Origin: Morchella semilibera
Lineage: Eukaryota; Ascomycota; Pezizomycetes; Pezizales; Morchellaceae
Direction of reading: 5' to 3'
Length of the DNA stretch: 64,000 nt
Assembly (NCBI GenBank): GCA_009192285.1
Contig: WBVU01000004.1
Location: 3,432,001 to 3,496,000, forward strand
The position numbers were made by a program, and so were the translations under genes. The stretch's first letter is position 1; every line of letters begins with the position of its first letter. Below are positions 1-12,200 of this stretch, piece after piece. The notes under the pieces are model-generated. The model was not told where the DNA came from. It made no database searches and worked only from the letters and a program-made list of their open reading frames with translations.

Positions 1-1287
1 GCACTCAGACCATCGACGACATCGCCACTTTGCCAACCTCAAAGGCTCCATCGGACCGGAGCGTTACTCTCAGAAATATAATACGGGAATTTTCTCCCCA
101 CTTAGCTATAGCGGTGGCAATATCCTGGTCCTCTATGTAGTACATAGTACACCCATATTGGAGAACCGGGCCAAGGAGGAATATTATGCTTCATTCTCCG
201 ATAACCCTTGTCCAACAAACGAGATTAAGTTTTTCCGTTGATTTAATTTAGGGTCTCCTATAGTAGCGCTTATTATCTGCTGAACACAACGCTATATTGG
301 AAAAATATTACCACCGGCTCAGCCTATCGTCATATCATACGAGGGCCGAGTGGGACGTCCCCATAAGATCTAACCTGGATTATGAGACGGTGAGAATATA
401 TGAGCAGTTTTGTGGTTTGGCACCGCCAGTTATGGGGTGATTAGTAGTAGTTACTAGTTGATGCGCTAGAATCATAGTATATCACTCGGAATTTGCTCTC
501 CGGCAAACGGGGACGGAGGCCGGGGAATGTAATCAACCTAAGGCTGAAATAGATATTTTACTTTTTAATATCAAACTTGAACCTTTCTCGTATCTGTCTC
601 CTAGGGAGGTCCTATCTAAGAGGTTTTAGGGGTCTTGGTTGTGGAAGCTTTGGTAGAAGGAAGATCTTAAGAGAGGAGGAATTACATGTTGTCATGTAAC
701 GATATAGTACATGTACCTTTACTTCAAAAAATATTCTATACCATTACCAAAACTAAGAGCTAGATAGGCAACGCTGGCCATCAGTTGATATCGTCTATGC
801 CAATTGGCTAGATGCATCTAGCCGAGCCCCACAAATGCGAGAAATACGAGTTTCAGCCACAGAGTTTCGGCTAAAGAATGTTAGCCGAAAGTCTGGGGAT
901 TTGTGCTCGGGTGTAACCAGCAAGCACGGGCCGAACGCTTTGCAGGGAATCAGAATTTACGATGACAGGAGTCCGGCTCGGCACTAGCACTGCTTTAAGA
1001 TATCTCAAAACGTGGCGTACCATGGATTATATCGCGACGTCCTCTGGAGACAGTTACGGCATCAAAATTCTGTAAGCAGAGAGAATTAAATTAACATAAT
1101 TAATGAGCGAAAGAAAACTCCGTAGACTTATTTACACCCTCTGGAATTATCTTACTAAGGGCCCTAAATCACATCATACGGTTTGTCATAGGAAAGAGTA
1201 TCTAGGACGGACCGATTCGCTTACAAGATGGACCGTTCGGCTACGGGACGACATAAATTTGTCCCGCCTGCAATAATTGATTATTCT

Positions 1288-1302
1288 GGGGGGGGGGGGG
1301 GG
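1288..1302 (+). repeat. G15 homopolymer
   Basis: An uninterrupted run of 15 G in otherwise AT-rich sequence. Its length may be unreliable in an assembly. Confidence 0.9.
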
Positions 1303-4300
1303 CACATAGCCCGATATGGCGGTACAGCGTTTTAGTCCGTTGTCATCATGATAACCAGAGCCTTACCGCCATTGAACTAACTGTAAATACGGAGCCGTAT
1401 GTACATGTACTTATATCTTGGTGTATTCTGCAGCAAATGATTGCCATGTGGGGTATTATGGAACATTGTAATTGGTTCCCTTGTTTCATCCTTGACCACG
1501 TGCACCACGCGAGTCATTTTCACTAGCTGGGCAGATTTAGAGTATGATTGACAAAATAGCCAGCATCTGATTATATGAAAAACCTTCCTGGTGGATTCGG
1601 CCATTACTAGTTTTGGTCCCGTCTCTGCGTGCAGTTGGTATTCTGGCAGGGTATAATATTTAGGTGGAGTCGGTGGCTCCCTAGTCTCGTGCCCATCCCC
1701 TATTTTGGTGTGGTTGGAGATGTAGTATTTTTTATGTATTAGCACACCACATAAAGGAGTACCGATTGGGTCTGGGAACGAGACTAGTGGCTCCCATTCC
1801 TTCCCCTGCGTTAATACATATATATATGCTGCTGCTGCACTTGCTCGTATCGCGATCGGCAGCTCGACGTGGAGCCCGGGTCCCGTTGCCTTTAGCTCGA
1901 GGCTCGGAGATGTTAGTCCCACAGACCAAGATGAAGTTCTCTCCTTTATAATTTAGAGGATTTGGCTCTGATTTTGGCGAGGAGCCTTTGAACGGAGTAA
2001 CCTGTCTTCGGGTTTCGCCGAATAGTGGTTCTCTAGCCATATATAAAGTGTGGAGGACTTGTGTTCACTTTCCAACCCTGGGGCGCCCGAGAGAGTCCTC
2101 ATACCCTTGAATGACTGTCAAGTATAATTCCAGATGTTAAAATAACATTAATCTTGATTTCCGCCAAACTAACTGGCAATTGCTAGGACTAGAGGTAAAC
2201 TTCAATTTTAGGGGATATAAATATTTTTAGGGATGGTGTTCTAATACAGTAGAGCTCTCGAGAATAAAGTCCAGCACCATGATGATTGAGATCTCTCGAT
2301 GCCCTGCGAAGGAGGCTGGTTTAGTTCCAGGAAAGTTGTTTCCTCAATAGAGTTAATTATATATAACTGGCTTCCTTAAGCTCGGGTCATCTTTTCCAGA
2401 TTACGGTTGGATTAATAGTATCTTTTACAAAGTGCTAGAGGGGGGGGGGAGGGCAGGTAAAGATGAACACTCACAATAGATTTATAGATATTAATTATAG
2501 TAGATATCTTGTCTCATACCTCATACCCCCTAACGTGGGTTTTAGAGGGAACTTAAGATTTTTTCTCTTCTTAGAAAGGAGCCAACAACCGTGAAAGGTA
2601 GATCCCGGTTCTAGCCTCTAGTTAAAATCTTTCGAACAGACCATTGTTGACTCTCCTTAAATATTGTCAGCCTTGGTTAAAGTCACCTTTATATATACGG
2701 CTTTTAATATGTATTACATCAGAACCTGTGGGTTTTCTTTCGTTTGCGTGTCCTGTCTTGTGGGCGTAAATTTAGTTTTAGACCGACCTGTCGTTCTTGA
2801 AGGTGTTTCATATTTCTCCCAAATACCGCACTGGTTTTCTGAGAGCCTGTGACGGGAATATGAGTGACGTATTTTGATGGAATATTAGTACGATTTTAAT
2901 TTGGGGACAGACCTAAACCCCAAGGGGGAAAGGTAGAGCATGGTGAGCAGTTAACTAGCTGGCCACGGCCACGGGCTATTCCAGTCTTCGCCTTTTCCGA
3001 TGGTAAACCTTGAAACGCTAAATCTCAATTCGTTGGATGTAGGCTCTTTTTGGTCCGCATTGCATATTTCCTACGCAGTCTTGCACCGACTCACCTAACT
3101 AGAAAAAGACGTTATAGTCATTGGGGCCATACTAGCCTATTAAACCTGCAAAAGTATACTTACACTCTCCAACTCCCTGATATACCCGATTTTTCGTCAG
3201 ATGACTCAGTTCTACCTTAAATTCCACAGATTGTGGAAATGGTTAAGGAAAGATAAGTATCTTCGGGATGATTCTCTTCGATTGAGCTGTAAATGTTTAA
3301 ACCCTCAAATATGGCTACCTAGTACCATGAGAAGTTAGGAGAACTCTCCTTTTGAAATAATTGTCAATTCTACCCTAACAAGAGAATCTCCTTTCTCTTA
3401 GAGTCCTCCATCGGATTAGAAAACTCGATATGATTCTTCCCTGGAAGCTTTTCTCTGCCAGGTTTACCTACGTATACCCTTCTCTTACTACGGCGTGTAT
3501 TAGTAAGGTACGATTTTTAATTGGATGAACGAGAGACTAAGAGGTTATCATATACTCATCGCTAGGTTCATGAAGTGTGGAGCAGGTCATCGCCAGTATC
3601 GTCTTTAGATATCTTCCTTGCCCTCCAGAAAAGTCGAATGGCAGTGATTTCCCACTCAGAATGTTCCTAGGCTTGCGACATCTTCTCTGGGCTTTGATGC
3701 GACAGCTACAGTCTCAGCGAATCTATATATGCCGTTCTATATAACTAGAAGTTAGATCAAAGAAAATCACAGTGGTTTAGAAATGTCTATAGAGTGTAAA
3801 TGAGAGTGTAATATATACCTCCAAGGCCGCTAAGGCCCAGAAAAAGTTCCGTCTTTTTTGAGTTTGAAATAGCCGCTAAAATCTCCCGCGCGGGGGGGGG
3901 GGTAGTGTGATTGAGCAGGAGATGTCTTCAGGCCACCTTTAAACACTTATTAGTGAAACCCGAATCGTTGTAACTGAGTCATATCTTGAGGATGTGTATT
4001 TACATACTCTACACGGATATCCCTTCGAAGCTTCATGTGTTCCAGTTGTATTGGAACAGATATTTCCCCACTCTTCCTGCTATAAGGTGAAAGCCCTTTA
4101 ATTGAGCCTTAGGGAATATCGCCTGTGTGCCAGTTTCCGGGCTCTTTTCAGATATCTCTAGTCCACTATATATGAGCGAGAGTTGGTACTAACCAAGCAA
4201 GGGCGAGGTGGTAGAAGGGACGAAGCGCGGAAGCGCGCGGCCGGTATGGCCGCGGTCACAGAGGCGTGTCCTGTACGACACGCCAAATTGGGTCCAAAAA

Positions 4301-4806
4301 CCAATATATATATGACCGATGAGGAGTCGCTGTTCAGAGTTACAACTCTGAGTACCCTACGTTTTAATTTTCCCTTTGAAGCAATGGCTTCTAATTCATA
4401 TTCATAGGAGTTTATAGATCAAAATAAACACACAAGTGATATTAAGTTTGGTCGGTTCGCTCCCATGCCCTTGAGGTCCTCTAGGACATGACCATGCCCT
4501 CTCTAGATCGCTATTGAGTTTTGGAGATTGCAGTCCTGACTAAATTTCTGCTGTTGTTCTCTAATGCCATGGAGATAGCTATACTTTTGGGACTTGAGGA
4601 TGTTGTCATATCCTCAAGCTCTTGTGCCTTTCAGCTGTCGTGCTCGCGACCAAGTACTTTCGCTATCGCCATGCATGGTTACCTGTTAGGTGATATCGAT
4701 AGCTATGCCACTAATTTGGTTACTAGTAAATTCACTATGGGGAAATTTTGTGGGGGGGGAAGAAAAATAAGCAGCCAAAAACCATTCAGCACAGCAAATA
4801 TTTAGC

Positions 4807-4830
4807 GGGGGGGGGGGGGGGGGGGGGGGG
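4807..4830 (+). repeat. G24 homopolymer
   Basis: An uninterrupted run of 24 G, ten bases before a TACATGTA palindrome at 4840. Such tracts can form G-quadruplex structures and often mutate in length. Confidence 0.9.
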
Positions 4831-5753
4831 CGCTGTAGGTACATGTACAGAACTAACCCCACTTGTTGGATATTCATAATGTCAAAGACCGACGATTCCT
4901 CTCGATCCAGTATGGCATCCTTCTTCTCGGTTTGTCCGATTCAAAAGAGGGCACTGAAACAGGAATGTTAATTCCATACCTCTTCCAATAGAGCTAGAGT
5001 GGATCTCTATTCTATGCACTTGCGTTACAGATCATGAGCGCGGATATGTGTGCTTCTATGGCCACTTCCGACTCGCTGTACTTGGGTATAGCAATAAGAA
5101 CCAGAAAATGCAAAGGAAGAGACAGGGTTTATTTGTATGGAGTGTTGCCGCTCTGCCATACAAATAACTTCATTGCATGTTCTGGTTCTAACCCTCGTAC
5201 CCGAGTAAGAAAACCTTGCTGTAAGAAACAACACATATATGCACAGGTCACACGCTAAGGGCTTTGCGCCAAAAACTCTTCACCTTGGCATCTCTTATAA
5301 CGAGGTCCAATTGTATAGGGGAAAAGACATTTATCCCCTGTCAGGCTAAAGTATAACACCATTTCTTTAAGGCCTTCCTTTACAGGGTCAATTACCAGGA
5401 TAACAAAGCCCGCTAAAGACGCCCACTGGTATTTGACTCATAGAGTATGCAGTTAGTTGAATGATAAAGATTAGAGAATATCGTGAAAGTTTCTTGGAGG
5501 CACGTATTAGTTTACTATAGGTAGAGGTCGCATATTTAATTCTAGAGGCACACGGAGCTAGGAGAGGATCGAATGTTTTTGTATGTTATGGAACTATGCG
5601 CGCACTTATACCGTATAAAGATCGATGTGCTTTTCCTCTCTGTAGATTGCGTATACAGTACGTTTAAAGTTTAATTTTTTTTTCCCCTAGAGTACACAGT
5701 TTGAACTCAGATACTCTCAGTATTATACTCAACGCCCTCTTCTTTGTTTGAAG

Positions 5754-6753
5754 ATGTTACACCTCATCTCTCTCCTCCCCCTAGTCTTTATACCCCTCGC
5801 GTCCGCCGAATTCACTTTCAGCGGGAACAGCACTCTCCCCTTAGACAGCATCTGCTCAAGAACCTATGCCCGCTCACTGCCGTGTAGTAACGACCTCTTA
5901 TCCCTTCTCGATGATACCATAGATGGTAGCATTCGATTCTCACGCGCGCTCCTAGAGAGCAGCTGTACCGCAGAATGTTACAACGCTCTGGTGCAATGGA
6001 CGAGCGATATCCGAAAGGACTGTGCAAATGAGATAATTGAGCCCTCAGACATCCGGAATAACAATGGGGTCTCTATGATGACGGAAATATTGGATCCAAA
6101 GGCCCAGTGGTTAGAAACACTATGGTTCGATACATGCCTAACAGACTTGTAAGGCCAAGACCTTCCCCAGCTCTGCTCTATTTCTCTAACTCTCTGCCAG
6201 AACAGTTCCTGATCACCCCTTCTGCAAAACTTACAATGGTACCACTAAAGCTCTCGACCTCTTGTACACTCCTAAGCTCATGAGCAGCCTCAATAATACC
6301 GCCGCGTTCTGCAACAACTCATGTGCGGTGCAGACGAGTATCTACCTCCATGAGACCAGCAACAGCAAGCCAAAAGTGCTGGACCCACGACGGATCTGCT
6401 ATAATCTCGATACACAACCATTCCCGTTTCCAGAATCCTGGAAGCATAGGAATAGTCCAGCATGGCAGCAAGGCGGAGAGAGTGGAAGGGGCCTGAATGG
6501 ATCTTTGGCGCAGAGTGGTGACAGTGGCACTAGCTGGCAAAGAGGCGGGGAGAGTGGGAGGCCACCGGTGAACGAAAGCCTGGGTAATTACACTGGATGG
6601 AATCAAGGTGGAGAAGGGGGAAGAGGCCTCAACAGTAGCAATGCAGTCAATGACACTCTGGGGGTATTAGAAGCCGTCAATAGCGCGACGGGAACTAGGG
6701 TCTCGCTGCTGACAGTGGTAGTCGTAGTTGGGGCACTTGTAGTAAGGTTGTAG
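5754..6753 (+). CDS. Secreted cysteine-rich, probably GPI-anchored surface protein (2 exons)
   Basis: Two exons, 5754-6148 and 6201-6753, join in phase across a 52-bp intron with a CTAAC branch site (6186-6190), giving about 315 aa. The ATG at 5754 opens a typical signal peptide (hydrophobic core, then ASA before EF). The mature part has about ten cysteines and many N-glycosylation sequons. From about residue 220 there are three Gly-rich units with the pattern W-x-x-GGE-x-GR (W at about 220, 244 and 265). The last 20 or so residues are a hydrophobic Val-rich tail with no charged residues until a final RL, as expected for a GPI attachment signal. I infer a cell-wall or plasma-membrane surface protein. 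I do not recognise a named family, although the cysteine-rich, GPI-tailed plan is common among Pezizomycotina surface proteins. No function is assigned. Confidence 0.85.
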
Positions 6754-7546
6754 ACGGAAGAAACTAACGGTGGGACTCTTCATGACGGGCGTTTCCCCTC
6801 ACGGACGATTGAGTGAGACATGTATGCATAGCTGTAAGATACTTAGTAGTTTTTTTAATTAATTTTATGGGACCATCTACATTTACGGGTCAAGAATATT
6901 CATGGCCCTAGCTCTTCCAGCGCCGCCAAACGTTTTTTTTTTTTTCAGAAACACGGTTCTCCAGTACCACGGTCCTCTCATACAGCCTTCAACATTCCAC
7001 CTGGGCATAGCACCGGCAAATCCCCCTCCCACTCCATACGTCCACCCCGAAGATCACCGTCCCAGCACCCCTCGTACCAACCGAAGAGTGATCATGAAAA
7101 TACAACCGCAAAACAACCCTTTGTAGCAAAACAGGCCAAGATTGATCAATTGACCTCACGGGGATGCGGTTCTTTAACAGCTAAACTTTCCCCTACATAG
7201 CCTGCCCTGATTAGCTGATTCAAAACCCACCATCCCGAAAGGCTGCTCCCTCACCTCTGTGAGCTGGGTAGATACTGGTATGTACATGTAGCTCCCCCGA
7301 AACTACATGTACCCCGGGGGTCCTCAAAGTGATGCAACGACGATAAAGAGCCACTAATTTCGCAGCTACTGGCCACCATACCCCAAAAGCTAGGAAGTAA
7401 TTTATATATGTGTTGCATCAAGCGGAGCTATATAGTAACAGTAAATGGAAATACAAATGGAAAAAAATTGACTGGGTCTAGCTTTGATGGTGGTCGCGAC
7501 ACCAGAATATTGAGCTTGTTGCATCACTTTAAGGACCCTGGGGTAC

Positions 7547-7661
7547 GTACAGCGGCAGGTAATAAGTGATGGAACGCCCTGAGGTACAAACACCAAATGT
7601 TGGTGGCGTTTTACTAAAACAGGCATCACTGTGTTCCATCACTTATTACCTACCGCTGTAC
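7547..7661. repeat. Inverted repeat with 29-bp arms (hairpin/MITE-like)
   Basis: Left arm 7547-7575 and right arm 7633-7661 are reverse complements with a single mismatch, separated by a 57-bp loop. The arm begins GTACAGCGGC and ends GTGATGGAAC. The right arm runs into a TACATGTA palindrome. It could be a short foldback transposable element or a cruciform-forming element. Confidence 0.9.
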
Positions 7662-8134
7662 ATGTATGTACCACCCTGCGCAACTCGCCCCACCCCATAC
7701 CCCACACCCCACACGTTTTGGCGCGGTAGATACATGTATACACATACTTTGTATGTGCCTGCATCAACATATCTGCCTACATGTAGTCCTTGTTGCGTTT
7801 CTGCGGCACCCTGCCTCGGTCCATTACCCTTCGCGCGTTGGTCGGGTTACGGCGTTGCTTCGAGGCATGGGCCATCACTCGTACTCGAGCCATCACTCGG
7901 GTCGAGGGAAGGGCTGAGCAGAAATAACTGGGGTTAATTGAACTCGCGCGTATAGATGCCATAATGTAGAACAAGTTGGCGCACTAGGGTACAGGAGCGG
8001 AGATGCTCTGCAGCATGTACATGTAGGCAGGCGCCTGTTGGAAAGCAAACATACAAGCGAAAGAAGAGCACATTACTTACATGTATGTACAGTAGGCGCC
8101 CCATAATTTTGAATCCGCAAGCAAGCTCTACAGG

Positions 8135-8144
8135 TATTTAAAAG
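8135..8144 (+). promoter_or_regulatory. Possible TATA-like element
   Basis: GTATTTAAAA lies about 430 bp before the ATG at 8571. If used, transcription would start near 8170 and the ATC microsatellite would lie in the 5' untranslated leader. This is judged from sequence resemblance only. Confidence 0.3.
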
Positions 8145-8267
8145 CCATCCCCGCGCACCGAAACATTTGCCAGTCACGTGCAGACACCAATAAACTTAAT
8201 GATGCCCATACACACCCAAATTTATTAATCCCCCACCCACATCTTCACCTACATCACTGCATCGCTC

Positions 8268-8402
<135 letters not shown>

Positions 8403-8570
8403 AGCACGCTTTCGTTTCCCGTTAAACTCTCATACATACAAGTGCTCGGGAAGCTACATTCATCTAATCCTCAAGTCGCTAGCGCTTCCACTGCTCACCT
8501 ATTGTCAAAAAAAAAGAAAAAAAAACATCTTATTTTTCTCCATTTTGTCACCAAAAGAAATAAACAAAAT

Positions 8571-9290
8571 ATGTCTACCCCCATCTTTCCCCTCAGCCTC
8601 GAAACCGACTCTGGCCCTTCTACCGTTGTCCACAAACCTGTGCTTCGCCGTAGCGCTAGACAGCTGGCCATTGCTCAGACCGAGCTCTCCGATGCTATGG
8701 ATATCGATGGTACTTCCAGCAACTTCCCTCCCGCTCTCCCCACCGACAAGGATGCCTTCGACGAGCTCATCACCGCTACCATCCGCACTCCGGTCAAAAG
8801 GGGTCCTACCGAAGCAGAGTTATATCAGCAGCATTTACTCACTCCGCTTCCCGTTATTCACATCCCTGCTGTCACTAATGGTGGTTATGAGGCGCACAAT
8901 GCTACCTTGCCCCTCAACATCAACTTTCAGGCTCGCGTACGCCGCTCGGGAGGAATCAGGGCACTGTATCCGAATACTGCGGTCGACGAAGTCATGCGTC
9001 TTTACTATCCCGATTACCAGAGCTGGGATAGGATCCTCAACGAGGGGATCATCGGCAGGATGGGGGTTCCCAGTGTCGATGACATCGTCAACATCTCCAT
9101 TATTATCAAAAGAAGAGGGATTGGGTGGGAGGAAGAAGACAATTCGGGCGAAAAGTTCGACATCAGACCCATGAATGGTGATTGGGATAACATTTTGGCT
9201 CTCATGAGGGGGAGGAAAATTGGCACAAATGTTGGATCGGGCCTTCGTGGGGCCCACACTGTCAAGTTGCTGATCAAGTTACTCAACTAA
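8571..9290 (+). CDS. Protein of unknown function, 239 aa
   Basis: A single intact frame of 239 codons. The start at 8571 is chosen because it has an A-rich leader (ACAAAATATG) and the first plausible ATG. The frame extends further upstream only through low-complexity poly-A coding. The protein has a basic N-terminal patch (LRRSARQ, about residues 26-32), an acidic stretch, a central segment with RRSGG and RLYYPDYQSWDRIL, and a conserved-looking charged C-terminus ending LLIKLLN. No signal peptide or membrane segment is visible. Base composition is more GC-rich than its surroundings, which supports real coding. I do not recognise the family. A nuclear or cytosolic soluble protein is likely. 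Confidence 0.75.
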   Translation: MSTPIFPLSLETDSGPSTVVHKPVLRRSARQLAIAQTELSDAMDIDGTSSNFPPALPTDKDAFDELITATIRTPVKRGPTEAELYQQHLLTPLPVIHIPAVTNGGYEAHNATLPLNINFQARVRRSGGIRALYPNTAVDEVMRLYYPDYQSWDRILNEGIIGRMGVPSVDDIVNISIIIKRRGIGWEEEDNSGEKFDIRPMNGDWDNILALMRGRKIGTNVGSGLRGAHTVKLLIKLLN

Positions 9291-12200
9291 TGGGTGAGCC
9301 TGTTTTGGAAAGAGGCTTTGTGTTTCGAGTCATGGGTTGTAATTGGCCGGTACCGGCTCGTAAGGTGACTTCCTAATATTAGCACCACTTTTCTTCTTTC
9401 TCCATCCTTTTTTATTCGTTTGTCTCTTTTCCCCGTTCTCTCATGATACCCCGCCGCATGCCGCTCCGCCACCACCCCCGCACACACCACCAGCTAAGTA
9501 GATCTACACACTCCTGTCATTCCCGTCTCCTATACTAAATGCATAACCTTTAAGGGAAGCAGTATAGGTACTCACAAGCACTAGAGAATAGACACCCTTC
9601 AAATGTTTTTGTGACCCTGCAGTGAATATAACTGATGAACAGCCTTTGCGTTAAAATCGTTGTTTTGTCGCTCTTTCTTTATCTTTGGACGGCCAAGAGT
9701 ACCTGTGGCGGGCGTCTCTGGGTTTTAGTCAATGTTATGAATATGACCGGTGTGCTAATAATAATCCAGAGTCTTTAGAACATAAAACCGAGCCCTGCTT
9801 TCTGCGCCGGTAATACGTCGTTTAGTGGCATATCAGTCAATATAATAAATTTAATGATGACAAGGTCCAAGTATATATGATAGCCTTAAAGAGAAACCTG
9901 GTAGTGTGAAAGCTATAAGCGAATACTAACGCCGACAATATCTCGAGTGATATCTCATGATTCCAATCAATAAGATCTCTAGTAATTCTCGTACTCGCAT
10001 GAAAAAGTTAGTTGTCGCGGCTTCCCGGATACTATGAGGGACTGGGGAAAATCTCCAAAGCCCAGTCCGTCTAACAAGACAGACACTCAGGAGCGTCGAA
10101 GATACGGGATTGGGACCCATAATCACTCGCTTTGCAGCAGTAAGGGCAACCGACTCCAGAATGTGAAATATAATTATAAAACGCTAACAGCTACAGATCT
10201 CAGGTAATTTCTGTATTGAGTTTACAAGAACATGCGTCCAGTAATTGCGCGATAGTGCATCCACTGCGTATTAGCGAATTAGAGCCTACTAAAGTCACAT
10301 GAGTTAGTATAAGAGGAAGAAAGAAGGAAGGAAAGAAAGAAGAATTTAAAGCAAAAAAGGCTCGTATCACGTTATCTTTAGAAATCTTGTAGGGCAGCCG
10401 CAGGTGAAACCACCTGAATAATGATCAAAGTGAGCACTGATCTTTCAGTAGGAAAAACTCCCCATCACAGTGCAAATAAGTATAGGCTATACTTAGATTC
10501 CAATTTTCCTAAGAGGTATCGTACGTGCCAATACCTAGATACCCCCTTCCAAGAATAGGCGCCCCAGACGGGCTGGAATCGGGAAATACCTATAGCTAAT
10601 CTCGTGCCTGTTCCATACGGACAGCTTGCTGTTCCCGGTAGGAGGGCTGGAGAGCCTGGGTAATACCTGGATTCCGAGCTGAATATCATATCTCCGATTA
10701 GGTTACTCACGGAGAAAACTTACAAAGGTCGTGAATTAAGACAACATACTTTGATAACCCGGCCTGTTTGACCAAACCCTGGACACACTCGGAAGATATG
10801 GGTGACAGGCACATATACACCTACCCGAGGAATCTCTTTCGGAAGGATACATATATCCCCCTGACAGAACCCGATACATTTCTAGTTCTCGTCAGATACA
10901 GCTGAAATTGGTAGGGCGTAGAATACAATTCACTTGCCGTTTAAAGCAGAGGCCCTCTTTCGAATACATGTGGAAAGCAGGAGAAAATAACTGCTGAAAC
11001 CTCTCACAAGCGGTCGACCATTGTAGGCAGATCTAGGTTCAAGGAACAGTCTTATAAGCTATAAAACATATTAGTATCACCAATAAAGTCTCTACACGGA
11101 TATGAGGGGGAAATCTCGAACCCGGAGACAAAACAGATGAGATATCTTGTTTAAAAAATCGGTCCTAGCCTTGACTCTAAGCTACCTGGAGCGAGTCAAA
11201 TTCGTAATACGAGCAGGTTCTTGTGGATACAGAACGACGGTTAACTCTCGCCCAATGTAAAGGGGACAATAGAGGACTCGAAAGCTGTGAGAGTATCTTA
11301 AGTAGATGCGGGGTTAGGAAACATTGTTGCAGATATGCTACGTATTATCCATGATTTAGACAGATAAACAATACTAGCTCGTGTCAGAGCAAGCAAGAGG
11401 ACTCGGGTTATTTTTCACGGCCATAACCTTATCATTTCTAATTATAAACATACATGTACTTTACTTTACCATCTCAAATATCTCTTAAGCTTACTCAGGT
11501 ACACACATATATATACCCTTTTTTAAGTTACAATGAGTCCATCAGTGAGGCCTCCAAACTTCGGAGATATAGAGCCTGTGGGACCGGAATCCTGGGAACA
11601 TTCTGCCTTTGGTCAATTAAACAATACCAATACTTAGTGATCTCTTGGCGGCCCCGATAGATTTCTCTTTCTCTATCTATCTACCTATAGGGCTAGCTTC
11701 ACTAGTATGAGGAGAGCCTCTATCAGCCTGTTAGATCATGAATTCCTGACTAGATGAAGATTAATGACGTTTCTATGCCGTTTCTCCTGAGGATTGATCT
11801 AAATGACCTTCCGGATAGTATTTGATACCTTTCCGTTATCTTTGGGGGAGACAAGTATATTAGAGTGGAACACGAGAAATACTACATGTATATGATGGTG
11901 AATTTCCCGCCGTAGGTCAGGCCGGATTGATATCATGTAGCGGAACGTTTCAAGGGCTTGAGAAACTGGACACCTTCCCGCCAACATGTGACCTTGAGAA
12001 AATAATGAAGCAGATATCTTTCGAGTGTGAACGTGGAAAAGGGGGGGAGGGGGGGGTGGAGGAGACTGTGACCAAGCATACCTTCAAGAGGTGAGGGTTT
12101 GAAGGAGGGTATAATTGAGGTAACTGGGCACAAGGGTTGTAGGGAGGAGCAGAGTTGGGTATTGGAGAGCTACGTAACGAATCTGTCCACCGAATAAAAT

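Larger units (their letters stand above)
1..5753. other. Gene-poor AT-rich interval
   Basis: I see no supportable gene here. Every open frame is short, lacks recognisable motifs and overlaps others on both strands. The stretch is visibly AT-rich with many TATA-like runs and contains two long G homopolymers and three TACATGTA palindromes (708, 1402, 4840). It may be old repeat-derived sequence, possibly altered by repeat-induced point mutation, but I could not compute dinucleotide indices. Confidence 0.5.

Noticed and set aside
1377-2040. Overlapping minus-strand frames and a small inverted repeat around ACGAGACTAG
   Set aside because: The frames have no motifs or coding bias. The inverted match is only about 10 exact bases.
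8545-9174. Second plus-strand frame of 209 codons over the 239-aa gene
   Set aside because: It is Ser/Pro/Leu-rich shadow coding. The other frame has better start context and balanced composition and runs to a natural end.
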